A stretch of 64,000 nt of DNA from Stenotrophomonas pavanii (lineage in GTDB: Bacteria > Pseudomonadota > Gammaproteobacteria > Xanthomonadales > Xanthomonadaceae): NCBI RefSeq assembly GCF_900101175.1, contig NZ_FNFQ01000006.1, positions 124,001 to 188,000 on the forward strand, written 5' to 3'. Positions 35,571 through 45,277 of the stretch are shown one piece after another (the stretch's first letter is position 1; each line of letters opens with the position of its first letter). A model generated the notes under the pieces. It was not told where the DNA came from, did not search any database, and saw nothing but the letters and a program-made list of their open reading frames with translations. The translations under genes and the position numbers were made by a program.

Positions 35571-36176
35571 ATGACCCTGCCCGCACTTGTGCTTGCCGCG
35601 CTGCTGCAGTCCGGGGCAGGCCTGATGCCCGATCCTGACCGTCCCTCACCGTTCCCCGCCAGCGACAGCGAGGCTGACATCGCCGCAAAGATCGCCGAAC
35701 TAAGGGCGTTCTTCGGCAGCAGCGAGCGCGACACTCGCGATATCGTCGCCACTGCCCAACAACGGGCGCTGATCGAGCGCCTGGAAGCGCGACACGCGGC
35801 ACGCCTGGCCGGTATCTGGGTGGACAACGCAACGGGCTGGAACGTCGTGGTGCGACTGACCGGCGCCGTACCCGCGGCCGATGAGACACATCCAGGGGCG
35901 GCTGGCCCGCAACACGTGCACTACGTCACTGGCGCCGCGATGACCGAAGTGGAGATGAGGCGCCGCCTGCACGCACAGCAGGACTGGCTGCGGGCCCAGC
36001 TGCCGGACCTGTTCGGCTACCGCCTGGATGTCATGACCGGGGAGCTGGAGGTGGAGCTGCGGGAACCAGCGAACCGCGCGACGACAATCGCCGTGCGCGA
36101 CCGCCTGCAGATGCAACTGGGCTACCCGGTCAGGCTGCGCTGGTACCCTGCGACATCGCAGCAGCGGTCGCCCTGA
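35571..36176 (+). CDS. Exported protein of unknown function
   Basis: This 201-residue protein has a short hydrophobic N-terminus (MTLPALVLAALLQSGAG) that may be a signal peptide. It then has a charged helical stretch with RALIERLEARHAARLAGIWVDNATGWNVVVRLTG and a C-terminal alpha/beta part (RRLHAQQDWLRAQLPDLFGYRLDVMTGELEVELREP). The AGIWVDN...VV.LTG pattern recalls propeptide-like repeats of alpha-lytic-type proteases, a weak resemblance only. GAGGAG lies 6 nt upstream of the ATG. No cysteines are present. It is the first of three unknown genes between ybeY and corC. Confidence 0.75.
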   Translation: MTLPALVLAALLQSGAGLMPDPDRPSPFPASDSEADIAAKIAELRAFFGSSERDTRDIVATAQQRALIERLEARHAARLAGIWVDNATGWNVVVRLTGAVPAADETHPGAAGPQHVHYVTGAAMTEVEMRRRLHAQQDWLRAQLPDLFGYRLDVMTGELEVELREPANRATTIAVRDRLQMQLGYPVRLRWYPATSQQRSP

Positions 36177-36251
36177 TCCAGCCGGCCCGTAGGCGCCGGT
36201 CCGCGCGGCGCGCTATTGTTTGCCCCCGGCATCGGGCGCAGGGAACCATGG

Positions 36252-36860
36252 ATGACCTCGGAAAATGACTTGATGGCGTTTACGATCGGCCTGGGCCTAT
36301 TCGCCGTTTTGCTGCTGCTTGGCACTTATGCCGTGCGCCGCATCATTGCTCGGCCCGCCGGTGGCAGGCACTGGCTGCTGCGCAGCCTGGCCCTGCTCTC
36401 GGCCTCGTGTCTGCTGGTCGGGCTGGCGGTCGGCTTGATCGGCCCCCACCTCACGGATAGACCGGAACCCGCCCACCCGCCCGGGCTCTGGGAAACGTCG
36501 ATGATGCTGATACTGGTCGGCGCTGCGACCCTGCCGGTGCTGTGGCGGACGGTGCTGCAGCAGCGGCTTGGCCGTCCGGTCAACACGCTTCCGTTCTTCC
36601 ATGCGAGCCGCACCTCGCTGCTGGTGCTGTTCGCGCTGGCCGTGATCTACATGAAAGTAGCGAGGACAACAGCGTCGGAACTGATGCCCTGGCTGACCAG
36701 CCCGGGCCTGTGGCCGGCGGTGGCGCGCATCGCGGGGCAATCGATGCAGATCACCATGCTTGCGGTCGTGCTGACCCTCTCACTGATGGTCGTGCGGCGG
36801 GCGGTGACCGGTTTCCTGCGCCTTCTCACCGGGCCGTTCAGGCGCTCGCCGGGGCTATGA
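36252..36860 (+). CDS. Integral membrane protein of unknown function
   Basis: This 202-residue protein has about five predicted helices: LMAFTIGLGLFAVLLLLGTYAV, LLRSLALLSASCLLVGLAVGLIG, TSMMLILVGAATLPVLW, TSLLVLFALAVIYMKVA and MQITMLAVVLTLSLMVV. Basic loops separate the helices. No family was recognised. The ATG at 36252 is favoured by AGGGA 7 nt upstream. The stop overlaps the next start (ATGATGG). Confidence 0.75.
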   Translation: MTSENDLMAFTIGLGLFAVLLLLGTYAVRRIIARPAGGRHWLLRSLALLSASCLLVGLAVGLIGPHLTDRPEPAHPPGLWETSMMLILVGAATLPVLWRTVLQQRLGRPVNTLPFFHASRTSLLVLFALAVIYMKVARTTASELMPWLTSPGLWPAVARIAGQSMQITMLAVVLTLSLMVVRRAVTGFLRLLTGPFRRSPGL

Positions 36861-37468
36861 TGGCAGACCTCCGTCTACGGAATCCGCCCGTGTCGCTGCG
36901 CTGCTGCCTGCCTCTGCTGTATGTCCTTGCGGCCCCATCCGCTTTCGCCTCCAGCCTGGACCTGCCCGCCCTGATCGAGTGCCGCCAGGGCGTGGCCGAG
37001 CAGGCCGCGCTGGCGCCCCTGCTGGCTGATCCGCTGAAGGCCGTGGCCCAGGGCCTGCAGCCGCTGCCGCAGGGCAACCAGTTCATGAGCGAGTACCGCC
37101 TGGCCCAGCCGATCAGCGTGTTCGGCGCCCGCACCGAACGGGTCGCCGTGGCCGGGTCCAGCGTCATGGCCATCCTCGACCAGGCCGATCCGCGGCCACT
37201 GGCCAGGCAGCTGGGGCTGGAGACCGGCTACGACCAGGACGGCAAGTTCATGGCCGGCCGCGAGCTGGTCAGCCGGGACGTGACCGACCCGAAGACCGGC
37301 GAGGCCCAGATCGAATCGATCATCCTCAGCGTCTCTACCGTGGCCTCCCATCCGGGCAAGACCCTGGCTGGCTGTACCTACAGCCTGGACCTGCCCGAGG
37401 AAGAGGCCCCCGCCCGGCCTGAACTGGCCCCGCCACCGATCACCGGGCCGGGCAGCGACGGTCGCTGA
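36857..37468 (+). CDS. Exported protein of unknown function
   Basis: This 203-residue protein starts MMADLRLRN. A signal peptide (CCLPLLYVLAAPSAFAS) is followed by a domain with SSLDLPALIECRQGVAEQAALAPLL, YRLAQPISVFGARTERVAVAGSSVMAIL, and a C-terminal GKTLAGCTYSLDLP. The two cysteines (ECRQG and AGCTY) could form a disulfide. A Pro-rich tail ends the protein. It looks periplasmic; no family was recognised. The start overlaps the preceding stop codon; the first or second ATG may be used. Confidence 0.75.
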   Translation: MMADLRLRNPPVSLRCCLPLLYVLAAPSAFASSLDLPALIECRQGVAEQAALAPLLADPLKAVAQGLQPLPQGNQFMSEYRLAQPISVFGARTERVAVAGSSVMAILDQADPRPLARQLGLETGYDQDGKFMAGRELVSRDVTDPKTGEAQIESIILSVSTVASHPGKTLAGCTYSLDLPEEEAPARPELAPPPITGPGSDGR

Positions 37469-37532
37469 CAGGGCGCCACATCCTGCTAGACTTGGGCCAT
37501 CGCCCGGCTTGCCGGGTGCCCTTTTTCCAGAG

Positions 37533-38410
<878 letters not shown>

Positions 38411-38414
<4 letters not shown>

Positions 38415-39673
38415 AGCGCGGCGGCCCCGTCCTGGCACTGCGCCTGACGATGTGGCTGGCACTGTGCGTGCTGGCCATGGTCCTGCCGCTGGCTGCCTTG
38501 GCGCAGCCGGCGGCGAGCACGCCCGCGCCTGCCGCCGCCGGCACCGAGGCCGTGGCCCCGCGCATCGGCGTGGTGACCATGCAGCCGGGCACGGTGTTCT
38601 TCGAGCGCTTCGGCCACGATGCCATCGTGGTGATCGATCCGCTCAGCGGCCAAGCGACCTCATACAACTTCGGCTATTTCGATCCGTCCGAGGACGATTT
38701 CATCAGCCGCTTCGTGCGCGGCGACATGATGTATTACCTGGTGGCGCTGCCGCTGCAGCAGGACCTGTCGTACTACGACGAGACCGGCCGCGGTGCCAGC
38801 GTGCAGTGGCTGGACCTGCGCCCGGACCAGGCGCGTGCGCTGGCCGCCGACCTGGCCGAACGGGCCAAGCCGGAAAACGCGCGCTACCACTACGACTACT
38901 ACACCGCCAACTGCGCCACGATGGTGCGCGACACGGTGGACAAGGCGCTGGGCGGCGGCCTGCAGTCGCAGCTGTCGGGGCGCTCGCGCGGCAATACCTA
39001 CCGCAGTGAATCGGTGCGCCTGGCCTCGCCGGCGCCGTGGATGTGGCTGGGCTTCGATGTCGGCCTCGGGCCGTTCGCAGACCAGCCGCTGTCGCGCTGG
39101 CAGGAAGCCTTCGTGCCGATGCGCCTGGCCGACGCGCTGCGCCAGGCACGCAACAGCGACGGCCGGCCGCTGGTACAGTCCGAACAGGAACTGCTGCCGC
39201 ACCGCATCGATCCGGAGCCGAAGGAATTCGCGCGCCGCTGGTGGCCGTGGCTGCTGCTGGGGCTGGTCGTGGCCGGCGGCGTGCTGGCGCTGCGCAACCG
39301 CCCGCGCCTGCTGGCCGGGCTGGCCCTGCCGTTCTGGCTGCTGTGTGCCATCGCTGGCAGCCTGCTGGTGTTCCTGTGGGGCTTCAGTACCCACTACGCC
39401 GCCTGGGCCAACCGCAACCTGCTGCTGCTTTCGCCGCTGGCCGTGCTGCTGCTTCCGGGCGCGATCGCACTGCTGCGCCGGCGCGTGCCGGGCCGCATGT
39501 TCAGGGTCGTGCTGTGGCTGCTGGCGGTACAGGCCGTGGCGGCACTGGTACTGCACTGGCTGAGCCTGCAGGCGCAGTACAACGTGCAGTGGATCGTCCT
39601 GCTGCTGCCGGTGCACGCGGCGCTGGCCTGGGTGCTGGGGCGCCGTCCTCACTTGTCCGAAACACGGCGCTGA
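38411..39673 (+). CDS. DUF4105 (Lnb N-terminal domain) membrane protein
   Basis: This 420-residue protein has an N-terminal signal/anchor and a periplasmic DUF4105 domain (residues about 50-230), then about five membrane helices. The domain has FERFGHDAIVVIDP with His69 and YHYDYYTANCATMVRDT with Cys168, the pair expected for a thiol acyltransferase or hydrolase fold. The RFVRGDMMYYLVALPLQQDLSYYDE block is also typical. DUF4105 is the domain of Lnb, the lipoprotein N-acyltransferase described in Bacteroides. Activity here is inference. A TTG at 38411 overlaps the corC stop; an ATG at 38450 is the other possible start. Confidence 0.85.
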
Positions 39674-39679
39674 CGCACG

Positions 39680-40702
39680 ATGGCGGGCATGTCATTGCCC
39701 GCCTCCGCTTCCGCCCCGGCTTCGGCCAACCCCGCCTGCGTCATCAACTGCGTCCACTACGATGACGAGGGCAAGCGCCACGACATCGGCCTGGATGCCA
39801 TCAGCGACGTCATTGCCAGCGGCAACGGCTTTGTCTGGGTCGGCCTGTACGATCCCAACGACGATGTACTGCTGAAGCTGCAGGAAGAATTCTGCCTGCA
39901 CGACCTGGCCATCGAGGACGCGCGCAACGCGCACCAGCGGCCCAAGGTCGAGACCTACGGCAATTCGATGTTCGTGGTGGTGACCACCGCGCAGATGGTC
40001 GACGAGCGCATCCAGTATGGCGAAACCCATGCCTTCCTCGGCCCGCGCTTCCTGGTGACGGTGCGCCACGGCGCCTCGCTGTCGTACGCGCCGGTGCGGG
40101 CGCGGGTCGAGCGTGAGCCGCAGCTGCTGAAGATGGGCCCGTCGTACTGCCTCTACGCAGTGACCGACTTCGTGGTCGACAACTACCTGCCGATCGTGCA
40201 CCGCTTCCGCGACACCCTGGACCTGCTGGAAAAGGACATCTTCGCCGAGAACTACAAGCGCAGCACCGTGGTGCGGCTGTACGAGCTCAAGCGCGAACTG
40301 AACAAGATGCGGATGGCGGTGGCACCGCTGCAGGACGTACTGGCGCAGCTGCGCCGCTACCAGGGCGAACTGATCCCCGACGAAGTGAAGCTGTACATCC
40401 GTGACGTGCACGACCACGCGGTGCGCATCAGCGATGTGATCGACACCCTGCGCGAGATGCTCGGCACCGCGCTCAGCGTCAACCTGTCGCTGGTGACGCT
40501 GGCGCAGGGCGAGACGGTCAAGCGCCTCGGCGCCTGGGCCGCTCTGCTGGCGGCGCCGACGCTGATCACCAGCTGGTATGGCATGAACTTCAGCCACATG
40601 CCGGAGCTGAGCCAGCCGTGGTCATATCCGCTGATGATTGTCGGCGTGGGCGGCGTGTGCGTGGGCCTGTACCGGTTGTTCAAGCGCGCGAAGTGGCTGT
40701 GA
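39680..40702 (+). CDS. corA: Magnesium/cobalt transporter CorA
   Basis: This 340-residue pentameric channel protein has a long cytoplasmic alpha/beta funnel (RHDIGLDAISDVIASGNGFVWVGLYDPN, PKVETYGNSMFVVVTTAQMVD) and two C-terminal membrane helices. The GMN selectivity motif (SWYGMNFSHMPELSQPWSY) lies between them. The second helix ends in basic RLFKRAKWL. It lies 7 bp after the Lnb-like gene and in the same direction as corC, so the metal-related genes probably share a transcript. Confidence 0.95.
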   Translation: MAGMSLPASASAPASANPACVINCVHYDDEGKRHDIGLDAISDVIASGNGFVWVGLYDPNDDVLLKLQEEFCLHDLAIEDARNAHQRPKVETYGNSMFVVVTTAQMVDERIQYGETHAFLGPRFLVTVRHGASLSYAPVRARVEREPQLLKMGPSYCLYAVTDFVVDNYLPIVHRFRDTLDLLEKDIFAENYKRSTVVRLYELKRELNKMRMAVAPLQDVLAQLRRYQGELIPDEVKLYIRDVHDHAVRISDVIDTLREMLGTALSVNLSLVTLAQGETVKRLGAWAALLAAPTLITSWYGMNFSHMPELSQPWSYPLMIVGVGGVCVGLYRLFKRAKWL

Positions 40703-40712
40703 CCCGCTGCTG

Positions 40713-40768
40713 GTAGCGCCGGCCGCTGGCCGGCAATCGGGGCAATGCCGGCCAGCGGCCGGCACTAC
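40713..40768. repeat. Pair of inverted GTAG-headed REP hairpins
   Basis: A forward copy at 40713-40735 (GTAGCGCCGGCCGCTGGCC...) and a reverse copy at 40746-40768 face each other with 10 bp between them. They lie in the convergent gap between corA and sad, the same arrangement as at 17252-17326. Confidence 0.88.
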
Positions 40769-40777
40769 CCTTCGGCA

Positions 40778-42142
40778 TCAAGCCACGTAGACGGTCTTGA
40801 TGTTCATGAACTCGTGGATGCCGTGGTCGGCCAGTTCCCGGCCGAAGCCGGACTGTTTGCTGCCGCCGAACGGCAGCCGGGCGTCGCTCTTGACGATGGC
40901 GTTGACGAACGCGGCGCCACACTCCATGCGCTGCGCGAACGCTTCGCCGCGCACCGGGTCGCGCGTCCACACGCTGCCGCCCAGGCCGAAGCGGGTGTCG
41001 TTGGCCACGCGCAATGCCTCGGCCTCGTCGGCGACCCGGATCACCGCAGCCACCGGTCCGAACAGTTCCTCGTCGTAGGCCGGCATGCCCGGGCCGACCT
41101 GGTCGAGCACGGTGGCCGGATAGCCTGCATGCGTGCCGGCGATCGGCTCGCCACCGACCCGCACCCGCGCGCCCTTGGCCACGCTGGCCTGCACCTGCTT
41201 GTGCAGTTCATCGCGCAGGTCGGCACGGGCCATCGGCGCCAGCGTGGTACCACGCTCGTCCGGGTCGCCGTACTGGCGCTGGCCGGCCGCTTCGACAAAG
41301 CGCCGGGTGAACTCATCGGCGACCGCTTCGACCACGATGAAACGCTTGGCGGCAATGCACGTCTGCCCGCTGTTGTCGAAGCGCGACTTCACCGCCGCGG
41401 CCACCGTCCTGTCCAGGTCGGCGTCATCGAGCACCACGAAGGCATCGCTGCCGCCCAGCTCCATCACCGACTTCTTCAGCTGGCCACCGGCATTGGCCGC
41501 GATCGAGCGCCCTGCCCGCTCGCTGCCGGTCAGCGTCACCGCCTTCACCCGCGCGTCGCGCAGCACCTCGGCCGCCTGGTCGTTGTCGATGTGCAGCACG
41601 TCGAATACGCCCTCCGGCAATCCTCCATCACGGCACACGGCCAGGATCAGGTCAGCGCACTGCGGCACGTTGCTGGCGTGCTTGAGCAGCGCCACGTTGC
41701 CGGCCATCAAGGCCGGTGCAAGGAATCGGAATACCTGCCAGATCGGGAAATTCCACGGCATCACCGCGAACACGCAGCCGATCGGCTCGTAGCGCACGTA
41801 GCTGCGCTGGGCTTCGGTGTCGATCAGCTGCGGCTTCAGATAGTCGGCCGCGTGGTCCGCGTAGTACTCGCAGGCGGCCGCACATTTGTCGACTTCGGCC
41901 AGCGCTTCGGCCTTGAGCTTGCCCATCTCATGGGTCATCGCCTGCTGCAGGTCGTCGCGGCGCGTGCGCAACTGCGCCGCGATCTGGCGCAGGATCGCGC
42001 CGCGTTCCTGCAGCGAACGCTCGGCCCAACCGGGGAACGCATCGGCGGCGGCCTGCAGGCGCTGCTCGATGTCAGCAGCGCCCATCAGTTCATGGCGGTA
42101 GGTCACCTGGCCGGTGGCCGGGTCGATGATCTCGACGGTCAT
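40778..42142 (-). CDS. sad: NAD(P)-dependent succinate-semialdehyde dehydrogenase, Sad (YneI) type
   Basis: This 454-residue aldehyde dehydrogenase aligns along its length with E. coli Sad: INPATG-like start, MPWNFPIWQVFRFLAPALMAGN, LLKHASNVP, TLTGSERAG, MELGGSDAFVVLDDADL, the catalytic Cys in NSGQTCIAAKRF, GPMAR-like PMARADLRDELHKQV, and SDARLPFGGSKQSGFGRELADHGIHEF. It would oxidise succinate semialdehyde from GABA to succinate. It is 83 bp upstream of potI on the same strand, next to the putrescine genes. GGAG lies upstream of the ATG. Confidence 0.9.
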   Translation of the reverse strand: MTVEIIDPATGQVTYRHELMGAADIEQRLQAAADAFPGWAERSLQERGAILRQIAAQLRTRRDDLQQAMTHEMGKLKAEALAEVDKCAAACEYYADHAADYLKPQLIDTEAQRSYVRYEPIGCVFAVMPWNFPIWQVFRFLAPALMAGNVALLKHASNVPQCADLILAVCRDGGLPEGVFDVLHIDNDQAAEVLRDARVKAVTLTGSERAGRSIAANAGGQLKKSVMELGGSDAFVVLDDADLDRTVAAAVKSRFDNSGQTCIAAKRFIVVEAVADEFTRRFVEAAGQRQYGDPDERGTTLAPMARADLRDELHKQVQASVAKGARVRVGGEPIAGTHAGYPATVLDQVGPGMPAYDEELFGPVAAVIRVADEAEALRVANDTRFGLGGSVWTRDPVRGEAFAQRMECGAAFVNAIVKSDARLPFGGSKQSGFGRELADHGIHEFMNIKTVYVA

Positions 42143-42225
42143 GGGGGGTCTCCATCAAAGTGACCCCCATTGTGCGCCGCCGGCCGTGAGCCGGATGTTG
42201 CCGGCGCTGTCGACAGACCGTGTGC

Positions 42226-43068
42226 TCAGCCGTTGTCCTGCCGTGCCAGCTGCAGGTCACGCTGGCGCCGCTTCTCGGCGCGGGCGTTGATGTACCAGCC
42301 GATCACTGCAGCGATCGACACGGCCGACACCAGCAGCGTGGCCAACGCGTTGATCTTCGGGCTGATGCCCATGCGCACCGAGGCGAACACTTTCATCGGC
42401 AGCGTGGTCGAGCCCGGCGTGGCCACGAAACTGGCCACCACCACGTCATCCAGCGACAGCGTGAAGGCCAGCAGCCAACCCGCCACCAGAGCCGGCGCGA
42501 TGATCGGCAGGGTGATGCGGGTGAATACGGTCAGCCGGCTGGCACCGAGGTCCATCGCCGCTTCTTCCAGCGACAGGTCCATTTCCTGCAGGCGCGAGGA
42601 CACCACCACGGTGACGAAGCATAGGGTGAAGGTCACGTGTGCGATCCAGATGGTGGCCAGGCCACGCGCGGGGAAGCCGGGAATCGCGCCCATCGAGGCC
42701 AGCAGCGCCATCAGCGAGAAGCCCAGGATCACATCCGGCATCACCAGCGGCGCGGTGACCAGCGCACCGAACAGCGGCTTGCCCCGGAAACGCTTGAAAC
42801 GGGTCATCACCATCGCCGCCAGCGTGCCCAGCACGGTGGCGGTGCAAGCGGTCCAGAACGCCACCACCAGGCTGGTCCACATCGCATCCATCAGCGCACG
42901 GTCGGCGAACAGGTCGCTGTAGGCACGGGTGGAGAACCCGGCCCAGACCATCGCCAGCCGCGAACTGTTGAACGAATAGAACATCAACAGCAGGATCGGC
43001 AGGTACAGGAAGGCGAAGCCGAGCAGCAGCACGCCCAGGCCCAGGCCCTTGGCGGTACGCGGGCTCAT
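42226..43068 (-). CDS. potI: Putrescine ABC transporter permease PotI-like
   Basis: This 280-residue inner-membrane permease has six helices and the EAA loop (EEAAMDLGASRLTVFTRITLPIIAPALVAG) contacting the ATPase. FLYLPILLLMFYSFNSSRLAMVWAGFS is typical of PotI/PotC. It is coupled to potH by an ATGA overlap, and is last of potG-potH-potI. Confidence 0.93.
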   Translation of the reverse strand: MSPRTAKGLGLGVLLLGFAFLYLPILLLMFYSFNSSRLAMVWAGFSTRAYSDLFADRALMDAMWTSLVVAFWTACTATVLGTLAAMVMTRFKRFRGKPLFGALVTAPLVMPDVILGFSLMALLASMGAIPGFPARGLATIWIAHVTFTLCFVTVVVSSRLQEMDLSLEEAAMDLGASRLTVFTRITLPIIAPALVAGWLLAFTLSLDDVVVASFVATPGSTTLPMKVFASVRMGISPKINALATLLVSAVSIAAVIGWYINARAEKRRQRDLQLARQDNG

Positions 43069-43997
43069 GCCTGCTTCCCTTCCAGCAGGCGCTGCTGGGA
43101 ACGGTTGAACAGCAGGATCGGCACCAGCAGCAACAGGATCATCGCCACCGCCATCGCCGAGGCGCCCGGCCAGTTGCGGTTGTTGAAGAACTCGTTCCAC
43201 AGCTGGCGGCCGACCATCAGCGTCTCCGAACCACCGAGCATTTCCGGGATCACGAACTCACCCACCGCCGGGATCATCACCAGCATGCAGCCGGCGATGA
43301 TGCCGGCCCTGGACAGCGGCAAGGTGATGCGCAGGAACGCCTGCCACGGCTTGGCGCCGAGGTCGTAGGCCGCTTCCAGCAGGCGGTGGTCATGCTTGAC
43401 CAGGTTGGCGTACAGCGGCAGTACCATGAACGGCAGGTAGCAGTAGACGATGCCGATGTAGGCGGCCGTCGGCGTATCGATCAGCTGCAGTTTCGGCAGC
43501 CCCATCGACGTCATCAGCGTCTGCAGGCCAGTGAACTGCAGGAACTGGTCGAGCAGGCCATTGCGGTCCAGGATCGCCTTCCACGCGTACACGCGGATCA
43601 GGAACGAGGTCCACGACGGCAGCACCACCAGCATCATCGCCACGTTGCGTGCGGCCGGCGACAGGCGGGCGATGGCATAGGCCATCGGGTAGCCGATCAG
43701 CAGGGTCAGGAAGGTGGAGATCGCCGCGATCCTGATCGAGCTGAGGAAGGCCTGCGCATAGATCGAATCGCGGAACAGCGCCAGGTAGTTTTCCAGGTTC
43801 AGCTTCAGGGAGAAGCCGCCGTCCGCGTACTGCAGCAGCCAGGTGTACGGCGGCGAGCCGACCCGGCTGAGCGAGAAGCTGATCATCAGCACGATCAGGA
43901 ACGGCACCGCGAAGAACAGCAGCAGCCACAGGTACGGAATGCCGATCACCGTGGCACGCAGCCCCGGCAGCCAGCGCTTCAGGCCGGCAACGCTCAT
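43065..43997 (-). CDS. potH: Putrescine ABC transporter permease PotH-like
   Basis: This 310-residue permease has six helices. Typical features are VIGIPYLWLLLFFAVPFLIVLMISFS at the start, NYLALFRDSIYAQAF, TLLIGYPMAYAIAR, LPSWTSFLIRVYAWKAIL, and the EAA loop LLEAAYDLGAKPWQAFLRITLPLSRAGI. It pairs with PotI to form the channel. ATGA overlaps occur on both sides. Confidence 0.93.
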   Translation of the reverse strand: MSVAGLKRWLPGLRATVIGIPYLWLLLFFAVPFLIVLMISFSLSRVGSPPYTWLLQYADGGFSLKLNLENYLALFRDSIYAQAFLSSIRIAAISTFLTLLIGYPMAYAIARLSPAARNVAMMLVVLPSWTSFLIRVYAWKAILDRNGLLDQFLQFTGLQTLMTSMGLPKLQLIDTPTAAYIGIVYCYLPFMVLPLYANLVKHDHRLLEAAYDLGAKPWQAFLRITLPLSRAGIIAGCMLVMIPAVGEFVIPEMLGGSETLMVGRQLWNEFFNNRNWPGASAMAVAMILLLLVPILLFNRSQQRLLEGKQA

Positions 43998-45130
43998 GAG
44001 GTCAGCACCACGCCGTCGTTGTCGCGCCAGTGCACCCACACGCTGTCCCCCCAGGTCAGGCCATCGCTGGCCCAGCGCTGCGAGTTGGCGAAATTGGCCA
44101 GCACCTTGGCACCGCTGGGCAGGCGCACGTGGTAGACCGAATGGCTGCCGAAATAGGCGATGTCCTCGATCACGCCCTGGGCCTTGTTGGTATGCCCTTC
44201 CGGCTCGTCCTTGCCGATCATCACCTTTTCCGGGCGCAGCGCGAATGCGACCGGCTGCCCTTCGTAACAGGTGATGCCATGGGCGATGTAGATCGGCGCC
44301 GGGAACAGCGGCGAGCGCACGGTCACATACTCGGGCAGGTCCTCGTCGATCACTCCATCGAACAGATTGACCGAACCGATGAACTCGGCAACGAAGCGGT
44401 TGGCCGGCTGCTCGTAGACCTCGTCCGGCTTGCCGACCTGCTGGATCCAGCCGGCATCCATCACCGCGATGCGGGTGGCCATGGTCATCGCTTCTTCCTG
44501 GTCGTGGGTGACCATCACGCAGGTCACGCCCGACGATTCGATGATGCTGACCAGTTCCAGCTGCATCTGCGAGCGCAGCTTCTTGTCCAGTGCGCCCATC
44601 GGCTCGTCCAGCAGCAGCAGCTTCGGCCCCTTGGCCAGCGACCGCGCCAGCGCCACGCGCTGCTGCTGGCCGCCGGACAGCTGGTGCGGCTTGCGCTTGC
44701 CCAGGTGGCCCATCTGCACCAGGTCCAGCATCTCGCCCACGCGCTTGCTGATCGCGTCCTTGCCCAGGCCGTCCTGCTTCAGGCCGAAGGCAATGTTCTG
44801 CTCCACCGTCATGTGCGGGAACAGGGCATAGGACTGGAACATCATGTTGACCGGCCGCTGGTACGGCGGCAGTGCGTCCAGGCGCTGGCCATCGAGGGTG
44901 ATGCTGCCCTTGGTGGGCGTCTCGAAGCCGCCCAGGCAGCGCAGCAGGGTCGACTTGCCACTGCCGGAGCCACCGAGCAGGGCGAAGATCTCGCCCTTGC
45001 GCACGTCCAGATTGACGTCGTCGACGGCGACGAAACCGTCGAATTCCTTGCGCAGGTCGCGAATGGAGAGATAGCCGGGCGCACCGGTCGTGTCGACGAC
45101 GGCGGCTACCGGCTGGGCTTCAACGGGCAT
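43994..45130 (-). CDS. potG: Putrescine ABC transporter ATP-binding protein PotG
   Basis: This 378-residue ATPase of the polyamine importer has Walker A GGSGSGKST, signature LSGGQQQR, Walker B LLLLDEPMGALD and H-loop MVTHDQEEAMTM, then a C-terminal TOBE-type domain (VAFALRPEKVMIGKDEPE...GVIEDIAYFGSHSVYHVRLPSG). GGAG lies upstream of the ATG. It is the first of the three pot genes here and is separated from its binding protein potF (49712-50821) by the efflux operon. Confidence 0.95.
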   Translation of the reverse strand: MPVEAQPVAAVVDTTGAPGYLSIRDLRKEFDGFVAVDDVNLDVRKGEIFALLGGSGSGKSTLLRCLGGFETPTKGSITLDGQRLDALPPYQRPVNMMFQSYALFPHMTVEQNIAFGLKQDGLGKDAISKRVGEMLDLVQMGHLGKRKPHQLSGGQQQRVALARSLAKGPKLLLLDEPMGALDKKLRSQMQLELVSIIESSGVTCVMVTHDQEEAMTMATRIAVMDAGWIQQVGKPDEVYEQPANRFVAEFIGSVNLFDGVIDEDLPEYVTVRSPLFPAPIYIAHGITCYEGQPVAFALRPEKVMIGKDEPEGHTNKAQGVIEDIAYFGSHSVYHVRLPSGAKVLANFANSQRWASDGLTWGDSVWVHWRDNDGVVLTS

Positions 45131-45277
45131 GGGGGCTCCGGGAGCGGGCGGTGGACAGCGGCGGTCATTCTAACGGCCGGGGGCCGAAGGGGATATGACG
45201 GGCTGTGGCGGCGCGCACCGTGCCGCGGCGCCCGCCGGGTCGGGCCCGCCGCTGCAGGGTGACCCCGGCGAAGGGTC

